Shown here: piece by piece, positions 9,215-15,719 of the stretch
How positions within the stretch are numbered: the stretch's first letter is position 1
Layout: each line of letters starts with the position of its first letter
Assembly (NCBI GenBank): GCA_020636445.1
Contig: JACJXV010000053.1
Coordinates: forward strand, 1 to 20,331
Length of the DNA stretch: 20,331 nt
DNA from: Lewinellaceae bacterium
GTDB taxonomy: Bacteria; Bacteroidota; Bacteroidia; Chitinophagales; Saprospiraceae
Direction: 5' to 3'
Position numbers and translations under genes: made by a program
The notes under the pieces: generated by a model
What the model was told of the DNA's origin: nothing
What the model saw: the letters and a program-made list of their open reading frames with translations, nothing else
Database searches by the model: none

Positions 9215-9292
9215 ACCCGCCTGCGCAAAGCTTGTCCGCCTATGGCGGGCTACGCGGTAAAAAAACGCGCAACGAGCCCGCCAGAGGCGGAT
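9215..9292. repeat. Interspersed palindromic repeat module A with an inverted second copy
   Basis: Bases 9215-9251 match 13587-13623 at 35 of 37 positions, including 24 identical bases in a row. The core is CCGCC-tat-GGCGG. An inverted copy follows at 9275-9292 (16 of 18 positions pair with 9234-9251), separated by CGCG-gtaaaaaaa-CGCG. The whole can fold into one long hairpin or cruciform. Confidence 0.75.
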
Positions 9293-9298
9293 AAATAA

Positions 9299-9316
9299 CG
9301 CTAAACATTTTTAGCG
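9299..9316. repeat. Perfect small hairpin CGCTAAA-catt-TTTAGCG
   Basis: Seven-base arms with a four-base loop, about 110 bases before the transporter start. No T tract follows, so I do not call it a terminator. Confidence 0.4.
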
Positions 9317-9412
9317 CTAGCAGTAACAGCTTCATGGTTTTGAGCTAATCAATAAAATACCTGCCTAAAGCTGATTTTTCATTCTTCTTTTTCCTTTTCA
9401 CCTGCGGAAATG

Positions 9413-9420
9413 TAGCTTTG
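9413..9420 (+). promoter_or_regulatory. Promoter -7 box for the transporter, nearly leaderless
   Basis: TAGCTTTG matches the Bacteroidota -7 consensus TAnnTTTG exactly and ends four bases before the ATG at 9425. A T-rich tract (9384-9398) occupies the -33 region, with TTC rather than TTG at the ideal spacing. Transcription starting a few bases past the box would begin at or next to the start codon. Confidence 0.5.
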
Positions 9421-9424
9421 TTAC

Positions 9425-10357
9425 ATGGATGCCATTGATGCAATTCGCATAAATTTTTCTTCCCAGCAACTGGCGCTGCTAAATGTATGCCTGGGGTTTC
9501 TAATGTTTGGCGTAGCGTTGGACCTCCATCCAGAGCAGTTCAAACAGTTATTGCGTCGGCCGAAAGCTGCTTTCATCGGCCTTACATCCCAATGGGTAGT
9601 ACTGCCTGTTCTTACGCTGGTTTTGATTTTCATATTAAAACCTCCCCCTAGTATCGCCTTAGGAATGTTGCTGGTTTCAGCATGTCCTGGCGGTAATGTT
9701 TCCAATTATGCAGTTCACCTGTCAGGAGCCAACGCAGCGTTATCGGTACTGTTGACAACCGTTTCTTCGCTGGCCGCTGCTTTTGTTACCCCGGCGGTTT
9801 TTGCCCTCCTTGGGCCTCGGGTACCTGGCGCAGCGCCCCTGCTCTCCAATATCGCTGTCGATCCGGCAGCTATGATCTGGACTATTCTTGAACTGATTGG
9901 CATTCCGCTGGTATTGGGCATGGGCATCCAACGGCAATTCCCCCGATTGGCAGCTGCGATCCGGCCCTGGATTCAGCGTGCATCCATGCTCATTTTCCTG
10001 GGTTTTGTCGTATTTGCCTTAATTGGCAACCTACCACAAATAAAAAGCTATCTCCATCTCATCTTTTTTGTGGTCCTGGCCCACAACAGCCTGGCACTGG
10101 TTAGCGGTTATTGGTTTGCCCGCGGCAGTGGCTTAAGCCGTTTTGACGCCCGAGCCGTCTCCATTGAAACCGGCATCCAAAACTCCGGCCTGGGCCTGGT
10201 GCTGATTTTCAATTTTTTCGATGGCTTAGGGGGCATGGCACTAGTTGCCGCGTGGTGGGGTATCTGGCATCTGCTTAGTTCATTTTTACTGGCTCTTTGG
10301 TGGCGCCAACGTCCGGTATCCGACGGATTTTATCGCCCCACTGGCGAAATTTCCTAA
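9425..10357 (+). CDS. Bile acid:sodium symporter (BASS/SBF) family transporter
   Basis: A 310-residue inner-membrane transporter with about nine or ten hydrophobic segments, the usual length for the BASS/SBF family. These proteins move organic anions, such as bile acids, pantothenate or 2-keto acids, with sodium. Two family signatures are clear. SACPGGNVSNYAVHLSGANA (85-104) is the first crossover helix region, and ETGIQNSGLGLVL (248-260) is the second, containing the E/Q/N residues that bind sodium in this fold. The start is ATG 9425; the promoter box at 9413-9420 leaves almost no leader and no room for a Shine-Dalgarno site. The actual substrate is unknown, since members in Bacteroidota are mostly untested. 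An exported protein of unknown function follows after 62 bases. Confidence 0.92.
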   Translation: MDAIDAIRINFSSQQLALLNVCLGFLMFGVALDLHPEQFKQLLRRPKAAFIGLTSQWVVLPVLTLVLIFILKPPPSIALGMLLVSACPGGNVSNYAVHLSGANAALSVLLTTVSSLAAAFVTPAVFALLGPRVPGAAPLLSNIAVDPAAMIWTILELIGIPLVLGMGIQRQFPRLAAAIRPWIQRASMLIFLGFVVFALIGNLPQIKSYLHLIFFVVLAHNSLALVSGYWFARGSGLSRFDARAVSIETGIQNSGLGLVLIFNFFDGLGGMALVAAWWGIWHLLSSFLLALWWRQRPVSDGFYRPTGEIS

Positions 10358-10388
10358 AATACCCTAACTTTATTCCAGAACACCGGAT

Positions 10389-10405
10389 AAGCGATTTTTT
10401 CGCTT
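10389..10405 (+). other. Small hairpin AAGCGA-ttttt-TCGCTT between two genes
   Basis: Six-base arms with a T-only loop, 15 bases before the next ATG. It could affect translation or termination between the transporter and the following gene, but the stem is short and a role is not established. Confidence 0.25.
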
Positions 10406-10419
10406 TCCATTTTCATAGT

Positions 10420-11031
10420 ATGCCGCCTATGAAGCAATTGTACACTTTCCTCTTTTTACTACTATTTCCGCTTTTGGCTTCGGCAAATCCGCCGGGGCTG
10501 TACCGGGGTTTCATCATCACCCTCAGCGGATCAAAGTTGACCGGCCAAATCGGCGAAATCACCCTTTCCAACCAGGTGGCGCAAGTCGTTTTCATAAATG
10601 ACTTCGGCACCATTTACAGTTATCATCCCCGCATTATCCAAGGCTTTGCTTTTTATGATGGCGAGAACCCGACCGTCTTTGAAAGTAAATATGACCAGGG
10701 GCGTTGGCTTTTTCTGCGCGTCATTTTCCGCGACGAAGGGTTGTGCCTCTACCAGGCTCCTGAAGCCCGCGTTCAATGGATGCTGGACAATGGGGTGGTC
10801 CGACCCATTGCCTTCCCCGTTCGCGAATATTACCTTGAGCTTCCCGGCCGCCAACGGGCTGTCCGAATTCGCAAGGGCAATTTCAAAAAGCAAATGCGGG
10901 AACTACTCAACGGTACAGCTCCCCACCTTGCACATAAAATTGGGAAGATCGGGTACCGTTTCGCCGATTTGGAGAAAATAATCACCGAACTCAACCAGGA
11001 ATTAAAACGCCCCTCCCGGTATAAGATATAA
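10420..11031 (+). CDS. Exported protein of unknown function
   Basis: About 203 residues from ATG 10420; ATG 10429 (MKQLYTFLF) is an equally good start and gives 200. A signal peptide is clear: a short basic start, the core LYTFLFLLLFPLLA, and likely cleavage after ASA at residue 22. The mature part has GLYRGFIITLSGSKLTGQIG, then YSYHPRIIQGFAFYDGENP (68-84), a strand-rich stretch to DEGLCLYQAP, and a basic C-terminal third ending in a probable helix (FADLEKIITELNQELKR). The pattern of a residue/structure report ('Y-P..I-GF') followed by a 'LY' strand recalls a group of Bacteroidota secreted proteins with no known role; this is only an impression. The frame is open upstream into the transporter gene, but only from GTG/TTG-like starts, so the signal peptide sets the start. 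It may share the transporter transcript. Confidence 0.75.
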   Translation: MPPMKQLYTFLFLLLFPLLASANPPGLYRGFIITLSGSKLTGQIGEITLSNQVAQVVFINDFGTIYSYHPRIIQGFAFYDGENPTVFESKYDQGRWLFLRVIFRDEGLCLYQAPEARVQWMLDNGVVRPIAFPVREYYLELPGRQRAVRIRKGNFKKQMRELLNGTAPHLAHKIGKIGYRFADLEKIITELNQELKRPSRYKI

Positions 11032-11095
11032 GAATAAGACCAGGTGAGATGTGAAGACAACCCGGCCTGCACTAACGCTTCGGCAGGTAAAAAAC

Positions 11096-11120
11096 CAGTC
11101 GGCAGTATGCAGTTGGCAAT
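11096..11120. repeat. Degenerate heptanucleotide repeat (CAGTnnG type)
   Basis: CAGT/CAAT cores start at 11096, 11103, 11110 and 11117, exactly seven bases apart, in the spacer between two convergent genes. The same GCAGTnn word, as its complement, recurs at 18651-18671, and a related CCAGnAA heptamer at 13728-13748. Confidence 0.5.
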
Positions 11121-11161
11121 GAAAAACCAGTCCCAGTAACGAATAACCCAAAACACTCAAC

Positions 11162-11191
11162 AAGCCCCCTCCCCTTATTCGCCAGGGGCTT
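11162..11191 (-). terminator. Weak hairpin straddling the stop of the glycosidase-like gene
   Basis: AAGCCCC and GGGGCTT (seven-base arms) surround the stop codon at 11175-11177. On the minus strand only a loose T-containing stretch follows, so termination activity is doubtful. Confidence 0.25.
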
Positions 11192-12398
11192 TCACCACCG
11201 AAAACGTTTCGTAGGCCCGCAACAAATCCCAGGACAACCCAACCGCCCCGGGTAAATTTCCCGGACCAATACCCAGGTGCTCAATAGCATGCCGGTCGGC
11301 TTTAAAATGCAGATGGTATCCGAACTCACTAACCAGTTGCAGGCTATCCCGTAAAAGACGTTGAGCCAAATCACTAAAATCATATTTCAGGAAGCCGTAA
11401 TGCAGTAGCCAGTTACTCCACAAGGATACTCCTCCCCGGCCAGGTTGATCTCGCTGGGTAGCATCCGCGAAAAGACTATTCGTTGCACTCCACCAGGCGC
11501 CTTCCTGGCGAAAGTTAAGCAAAAAGGCCTGGCGCATTATTTCCGCTTGCTCTTGTGAGGGGATATCAGCAATCAGCGGAAGCAGCCCATCAATACTTCC
11601 CGAAAGGAGCGTCTCTTCCCGCTTTAAATCATACGCCCGGTAAATTCCATATTCCTTATCCCATAATTTCTCATTCATCATGTGTATACCGAGTTCTTGC
11701 CACTCCAGAAGATCCTGTAGGTCTATCCCAAAGTGGTTACCCATTTCCAACAAAGCTTCATTGGACCACAACAGGATAGCGTTCTGACCAGGTGACTGCA
11801 CGGCAAATTGGTGCGCTGACCAGTTTGTCTGAGCTGCTTGTTTACTTTCCTGTTCAAAAAGGCGCTGGTATAAATCAAGGCGGTTAGCATGTTGCTCGTT
11901 GATGTCGGTATGCAGGAAAATATCAGGCCAACCTTGGCGAATAGCTAGATCTTCTAGCGGGAGATCCCAACTGGTAGCATGAGGAAAGACAAACTCCTCC
12001 GGGTGATAGATAACCACGAGTCCTTCTTCCAGCGGATCCCGATGCGTAAACCAGTACCGCTGTGCCCGTAGTAACTGCGGAAATATTCGTTCCAGATAAT
12101 CAAGGTGTTCATCCACAAGAAGTTCCTGGCGAAACAAATGACCTAGCAGGCCACCCAGGATGGGTGGTAAACAGCGGTAATCGCCAGGTGTAGTAGTCAG
12201 GGGAATCCGGCCATCAGGCAATTGCCGCTCCAGAAGCGTGTTTAGTAATGCGGGGATCTTATCCAATATTCCTGCATCTGCACCTGGAATGACCAAAAGG
12301 TCTTCCCAGTTTACCGGCATTTTTGCTGTTAACTCCCCACCCCATCGGTTTTGCAACAATTGCTGTGCCGATGCCTTTAATTTGGCTACTTCAAGCAT
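11175..12398 (-). CDS. (alpha/alpha)6-barrel glycoside hydrolase-like protein (GH63/MGH1-like)
   Basis: A 407-residue protein without a signal peptide, resembling the MGH1-like/GH63/amylo-glucosidase barrel. Supporting segments are ERQLPDGRIPL (57-66) near the N-terminus, a central repeat of helices, SGSIDGLLPLIADIP (266-280), and GGVSLWSNWLLHYGFLKYDF (322-341). The end, GAVGLSWDLLRAY (384-396), corresponds to the final FSWTA-like helix. Family members cleave alpha-glucosides or mannosylglycerate-type substrates. Here the usual acid positions look altered: the expected HPWESGxDNSPxWD reads HPEEFVFPHATSWD (132-145), with proline at the aspartate site. The late GFYEY-like motif reads GYHLHF, without the glutamate. 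The start is ATG 12398. It faces the exported-protein gene tail to tail. It may be an unusual enzyme or a binding protein. Confidence 0.7.
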   Translation of the reverse strand: MLEVAKLKASAQQLLQNRWGGELTAKMPVNWEDLLVIPGADAGILDKIPALLNTLLERQLPDGRIPLTTTPGDYRCLPPILGGLLGHLFRQELLVDEHLDYLERIFPQLLRAQRYWFTHRDPLEEGLVVIYHPEEFVFPHATSWDLPLEDLAIRQGWPDIFLHTDINEQHANRLDLYQRLFEQESKQAAQTNWSAHQFAVQSPGQNAILLWSNEALLEMGNHFGIDLQDLLEWQELGIHMMNEKLWDKEYGIYRAYDLKREETLLSGSIDGLLPLIADIPSQEQAEIMRQAFLLNFRQEGAWWSATNSLFADATQRDQPGRGGVSLWSNWLLHYGFLKYDFSDLAQRLLRDSLQLVSEFGYHLHFKADRHAIEHLGIGPGNLPGAVGLSWDLLRAYETFSVVKAPGE

Positions 12399-13188
12399 AC
12401 TAGATTACGTGTTTCCATGCTAAAAAACGCCTTTTGAAGTACCTGGATAAAACCATGCACTTCAAATGCAGTAAGTACTGACCTTAAGAGGCGGAATAAC
12501 GCTCCAACTGCTCTGTATCAGCACATGTTGACAGTCCTTAGGAAGGCTAAATACATGTAAAACGAGAGAACGCAATACCGTGTAGTGGGAGTAAAAAATG
12601 GTACGCACTGGAAAGCAATCCAGCAATCCTTCAGCAACATAGTATGGCATTACACCAGTTTGCTTTGCACCGGATGATCTCGTTAACATGACCCAGCTTA
12701 CCGGATCAGGCTTAGACAAAAAATGTGGATAGCCTCTTTTGCCAGTCGTGAGAGCGCCCAAAGGGAGGGAAAGGCACCTACATATTTACTGGCTTTGTCG
12801 TTGTAAAGTTACCGATTTGATTGGGAAATTAGCACAATAAAGTCGAGAAAGTGATGCTACCGCCCAGGTTAGTATTTTCAATTTGTCAAATCGTTCCCAA
12901 GGCATTTCTACAGGAGAAAAAAATCGGTCAATACAGGCCTGAAATCCAGCAAGTTGACAGCTTCGGCCTTTGAAAGAGGCAGCGTTTTGGAGAATTTTAA
13001 GTAAAATAGCGGGAGATACGATGAAAAGCAGATATTTCTGACACATGGATCTTTATCTGTAAGCCGCAAGAAACCTTCCCGGCCATTTAACTGAAGAAAT
13101 TTGTAAGTGCTGATGCTGATGAAGTAGATTGCTAATCATTTTATTTGAGGTCCTGACTTCTAATCAAAAATTATAAAAAATACGCTCT
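12399..13188. other. 790-bp gene-poor region, possible decayed minus-strand frame
   Basis: No convincing gene. A minus-strand frame runs from ATG 13046 to 12462 with a single in-frame TAA (12786-12788), giving segments of 86 and about 100 codons; I do not recognise its protein. An inverted repeat, TTTGAAGT (12433-12440) and ACTTCAAA (12459-12466), lies 35-68 bases upstream of the glycosidase-like gene's start and could be an operator. No tRNA-like sequence was seen. Confidence 0.45.
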
Positions 13189-13524
13189 ATGAAATTCGAA
13201 ATTTTCCTGAGTGACGGAAATCAAAAATTCTACTTTCGTTTAAAAGCCAGTAATGGCCAGGTTATTCTATCTAGCCAGGGCTATGCCAGTAAAGCCAGTG
13301 CTAAACAAGGAATCGCTTCTGTGATCAAAAATGCACAGGCACGAAGTTCTTTTGTTACCAAAGTTTCCAATGACAACAAGCCTTATTTCTCCCTGCTGGC
13401 AGGTAATAAACAGGTGATCGGCAATAGCCAGATGTACTCTTCCGAAGCGAGTATGGAAAACGGTATTCAATCCGTAATGACGACAGCCGCCCAGGCAGAA
13501 ATTATTGACCTTACCCTGGCTTAA
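13189..13524 (+). CDS. YegP/DUF1508 family protein, two tandem repeats
   Basis: A 111-residue cytoplasmic protein made of two DUF1508 units. The first is FYFRLKASNGQVILSSQGYASKASAKQGIASVIKNA (about 14-49), with key residues F16, N22, G23, S28, Y32, K38 and G41. The second is about 65-100: PYFSLLAGNKQVIGNSQMYSSEASMENGIQSV. The repeat consensus (fxF-L-a-N-qvi--S--Y-s---a--gI-sV) fits the UPF0339/YegP family, whose function remains unclear; it is small and abundant in many bacteria. The start is ATG 13189, with no Shine-Dalgarno site. The gene stands alone between 790 gene-poor bases and a repeat-rich spacer. Confidence 0.92.
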   Translation: MKFEIFLSDGNQKFYFRLKASNGQVILSSQGYASKASAKQGIASVIKNAQARSSFVTKVSNDNKPYFSLLAGNKQVIGNSQMYSSEASMENGIQSVMTTAAQAEIIDLTLA

Positions 13525-13586
13525 TCCCTGGTGGTATGTCAACTTTGAAAATAAAGGTTAGTAATGGTCTTTAGTGAGGAGCGAAG

Positions 13587-13631
13587 ACCCGCCTACGCTA
13601 AGCTTGTCCGCCTATGGCGGGCTTCGGCGGG
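13587..13631. repeat. Interspersed palindromic repeat module A (second copy)
   Basis: Nested arms: CCCGCC (13588-13593) with GGCGGG (13626-13631), and inside them CCGCC-tat-GGCGG, with AAGCTT between. Bases 13587-13623 match 9215-9251 at 35 of 37 positions. It lies 62 bases past the YegP gene. Confidence 0.75.
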
Positions 13632-13636
13632 CGAAG

Positions 13637-13668
13637 GAAACTTGCCCCCTACGGCGGGTGAGAAATGA
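13637..13668. repeat. Interspersed repeat module B (second copy)
   Basis: GAAACTTGCCCC, variable middle, GGGT-GAGAAATGA, matching the layout at 9151-9185. Here module A comes first and module B second, the reverse of the earlier locus. A partial third version, TGCGTCGGGGTAAAAAATCAG, follows at about 13686-13706. Confidence 0.5.
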
Positions 13669-13727
13669 TGACCTGCGATCTGGACTGCGTCGGGGTAAAA
13701 AATCAGACAAGTAACTCTCAATGAAAA

Positions 13728-13748
13728 CCAGTAACCAGAAACCAGAAA
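13728..13748. repeat. Heptanucleotide repeat CCAG(T/A)AA x3
   Basis: CCAG starts at 13728, 13735 and 13742, seven bases apart. The preceding CAATGAAAA-CCAGT also resembles bases 11117-11131, in another spacer. Confidence 0.5.
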
Positions 13749-13752
13749 TTTA

Positions 13753-13770
13753 CCCGCCTATGGCTGGGCT
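13753..13770. repeat. Partial module A core
   Basis: CCCGCCTATGGCTGGGCT matches the module A core at 9234-9251 in 15 of 18 positions, with one base breaking the inner palindrome. It lies 38 bases before the sulfotransferase-like gene. Confidence 0.5.
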
Positions 13771-13808
13771 TACTATTCAATTCAAACTTGACAAAGCACG
13801 AGCTAAAA

Positions 13809-14552
13809 ATGGCTGACTTCCCCGTAAATCGCATCAATGTATGGTCTTCACCGCGGAATATTTCCACGGCGTTCATGTATGCCTTTGCTCAGCGGCCGGA
13901 CACTGTAGTTCATGATGAGCCGCTCTATGCACACTATCTGACGCACACTGACACGGAGGCGGTTCACCCGGATACCCCGGCTATTTTGCAAAGCCAACCT
14001 ACGGATGGTAATCTGGTAATTCGGGATTTATTGCTGGGTCCTTCCCAACTGCCGGTAGCCGTATTCAAGCAGATGACCCACCACCTGGTTGCCATCGACT
14101 GGTCATTCATGCAACAAATGCAAAATGTCCTCCTCATCCGTGACCCCAGAGCCATTATAGCCTCCTACGCACGGGTGATTCCGAACCCCAGTATACAAGA
14201 CGTGGGTGTTGCCCTGCAAAAGGAACTGTTTACCTACCTGCGCCAGCATAACTGTTTAAACGCTATTATTGACGCTCGCCAGCTTTTACGCAACCCGGCT
14301 GATGTTCTCCAGCAATTGTGTGAACACCTTGGTCTGTCCTTTACCCCGGCGATGCTCCAATGGGCACCGGGGCCCAAGCCTTATGATGGCGTTTGGGCAC
14401 CTCATTGGTACGCCAATGTTCACGCGTCTACGGGGTTTCAACCCTATGCCGACCAATACATTGCGCTCCCCGAATACCTGGAGCCCCTGGCAGAAACCTG
14501 TCGGCCCTATTATGAAGAACTATTGCCTTATTCTTTACAGGCGAGCACCTGA
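13809..14552 (+). CDS. Sulfotransferase-like P-loop protein, paired with aminotransferase
   Basis: A 247-residue cytoplasmic protein of the sulfotransferase superfamily. The phosphosulfate-binding loop is INVWSSPRNISTAFMYAFA (9-27), and the 3'-phosphate-binding segment is NVLLIRDPRAIIASYARV (106-123). Other conserved stretches are VVHDEPLYAHYL (33-44), AIIDARQLLRNPADVLQQLC (152-171) and GVWAPHWYANVHASTGF (194-210). True sulfotransferases move sulfate from PAPS; whether this group does is unproven. The upstream open frame begins at TTG 13788; ATG 13809 fits the family start. The class IV aminotransferase begins 90 bases downstream on the same strand. From memory, plants carry a single protein with this same domain followed by that aminotransferase, with closely similar motifs, which suggests that the two act together. 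Confidence 0.85.
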   Translation: MADFPVNRINVWSSPRNISTAFMYAFAQRPDTVVHDEPLYAHYLTHTDTEAVHPDTPAILQSQPTDGNLVIRDLLLGPSQLPVAVFKQMTHHLVAIDWSFMQQMQNVLLIRDPRAIIASYARVIPNPSIQDVGVALQKELFTYLRQHNCLNAIIDARQLLRNPADVLQQLCEHLGLSFTPAMLQWAPGPKPYDGVWAPHWYANVHASTGFQPYADQYIALPEYLEPLAETCRPYYEELLPYSLQAST

Positions 14553-14642
14553 TCCAGCTAAACCACGGGCACTGGTCCTTGGAAAAATCTTTTATCTTTT
14601 GCCGCGAAAACATCCTTGCTAACTCACTAAACAAAAAGCACT

Positions 14643-15542
14643 ATGCTCCAGGCATACAATCCTAAAAATGCCGATATCCTGATTTACGTCAATGGTCAGT
14701 TGGTACCTCGTCAGGCAGCAAAAGTTTCTGTTTTCGACAGCGTCGTTCAGGGAGGAGATGCGGTCTGGGAAGGCTTACGAGTTTACAATGGCCGCATTTT
14801 TTGCCTCGACAAACACCTGGAACGCCTGGAACTGTCAGCCCACGCTCTGGACTTTAAGGCTGTTCCCTGTCAAATGGAGGTTAAGCAAGCCATTTTTGCC
14901 ACCCTCAAAGCTAATGGCATGCGGGATGGAGCCCACATTCGCCTCACCCTCACCCGGGGTGAAAAAACTACCTCGGGGATGGACCCCCGGCTTAATCAGT
15001 ATGGATGTACACTGCTGGTTGTTGCCGAATGGAAACCGCCGGTATACCCGCCGGATATCAAGATGATCACATCCTCCGTACGGCGTAATTCCCCCTTGTT
15101 TCTGGATTCTAAAATCCACCATAACAACCTGCTGAATAATATCCTGGCTAAAATTGAAGCCAATTATGCCGGCGTTGACGAGGCCCTGATGCTCGACCAG
15201 CATGGTTTCGTTTCAGAAGCCAATAGCGTCAATGTTTTTTGCGTTCGTAAGGGGATCGTTTATACCCCCCATGCCGACAACTGCCTGCCTGGTATCACCC
15301 GCAGTCTGGTTCTGGAGTTATGCCAATCCCTGCAAATTCCCGCTATTGAGCGCAACCTTTCCGTCACCGAGTTCTATAATGCCGACGAAGTATTTGCCAC
15401 CGGCACCATGGGTGAACTAACCCGGGTAGTGGATATTGATGGCCGGGTCATTCACAACCGCAGTGGGCAACCCATTCTCCAGCGACTCCAGGAGGCTTTT
15501 CGGAAGCGAACTGAAAGCGAAGGAGAACCCCTGCCTTTTTAG
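14643..15542 (+). CDS. Class IV PLP aminotransferase, branched-chain aminotransferase-like
   Basis: A 299-residue fold-type IV PLP enzyme, the group of branched-chain and D-amino acid aminotransferases and aminodeoxychorismate lyase. Visible signatures are VSVFDSVVQGGDAVWEGLRV (28-47), the arginine stretch HIRLTLTRG (98-106), and the catalytic lysine K157 in FLDSKIHHNNLLNNILAKIE (153-172). These are followed by SEANSVNVF (191-199; E192 contacts PLP), CLPGITRSLVLEL (214-226) and FATGTMGELTRVVDIDGRVI (251-270). The likely reaction is transfer of amino groups between glutamate and 2-keto acids, but specificity within the family cannot be read reliably, so I give no symbol (ilvE would be the default label). 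ATG 14643 has no Shine-Dalgarno site. It probably shares a transcript with the sulfotransferase-like gene; a large palindrome follows the stop. Confidence 0.93.
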   Translation: MLQAYNPKNADILIYVNGQLVPRQAAKVSVFDSVVQGGDAVWEGLRVYNGRIFCLDKHLERLELSAHALDFKAVPCQMEVKQAIFATLKANGMRDGAHIRLTLTRGEKTTSGMDPRLNQYGCTLLVVAEWKPPVYPPDIKMITSSVRRNSPLFLDSKIHHNNLLNNILAKIEANYAGVDEALMLDQHGFVSEANSVNVFCVRKGIVYTPHADNCLPGITRSLVLELCQSLQIPAIERNLSVTEFYNADEVFATGTMGELTRVVDIDGRVIHNRSGQPILQRLQEAFRKRTESEGEPLPF

Positions 15543-15558
15543 CCCGCTCCGCCCGCCC

Positions 15559-15608
15559 GTACCGACGCGATGCATCGCGTCGCAGCACCAGATGCATCGC
15601 GTCGGTAC
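15559..15608. repeat. Large perfect palindromic repeat after the aminotransferase gene
   Basis: GTACCGACGCGATGCAT (15559-15575) and its exact inverse (15592-15608) form 17-base arms. The left arm is also part of a perfect 20-base palindrome, CGACGCGATGCATCGCGTCG (15563-15582). Two alternative folds are therefore possible. It starts 17 bases after the stop codon, so it may serve as a terminator, though only a broken T tract follows. The word family recurs at 7914-7928. Confidence 0.75.
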
Positions 15609-15643
15609 AGGTTTTCCCTTTCGCCAATTGCTGACAAAGGCAT

Positions 15644-15686
15644 AAAACACCCCCGTTGAACATCTTTTTTTTAATGGGGCTGTTTT
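15644..15686 (+). other. Stem-loop before the M16 protease gene
   Basis: AAAACACCCC and GGGGCTGTTTT pair with one mismatch around a T-rich loop. The right arm runs into TACCTTTA (15686-15693), a one-mismatch -7 box 27 bases before the protease ATG. It could be an end-of-operon hairpin, or it could overlap the next promoter. Confidence 0.35.
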
Positions 15687-15719
15687 ACCTTTATTGATTG
15701 TTTTAAACCACCTAACAAC

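Larger units (their letters stand above)
9005..9424. other. Divergent intergenic region rich in palindromic repeats
   Basis: This spacer lies between the minus-strand oxidoreductase and the plus-strand transporter. It contains repeat modules at 9151-9185 and 9215-9292, a hairpin at 9299-9316 and a promoter-like box at 9413-9420. No coding frame with recognisable protein character was seen. A TTG-started extension of the oxidoreductase frame covers 9005-9106 but looks non-coding. Confidence 0.6.

Noticed and set aside
9151..9316. Insertion sequence
   Set aside because: There is no transposase frame, and the repeat arms are too short and too mosaic for an IS.
12399..13188. tRNA or small RNA gene
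   Set aside because: No T-arm-like GTTCnAnnC with matching arms, and no terminator hairpin with a T tract were found.
13587..13770. CRISPR array
   Set aside because: Repeats are unequal, palindromic and separated irregularly; there are no uniform spacers and no cas genes.
13788..13808. Extended sulfotransferase-like start
   Set aside because: It begins at TTG in the repeat-rich spacer; ATG 13809 fits the family.
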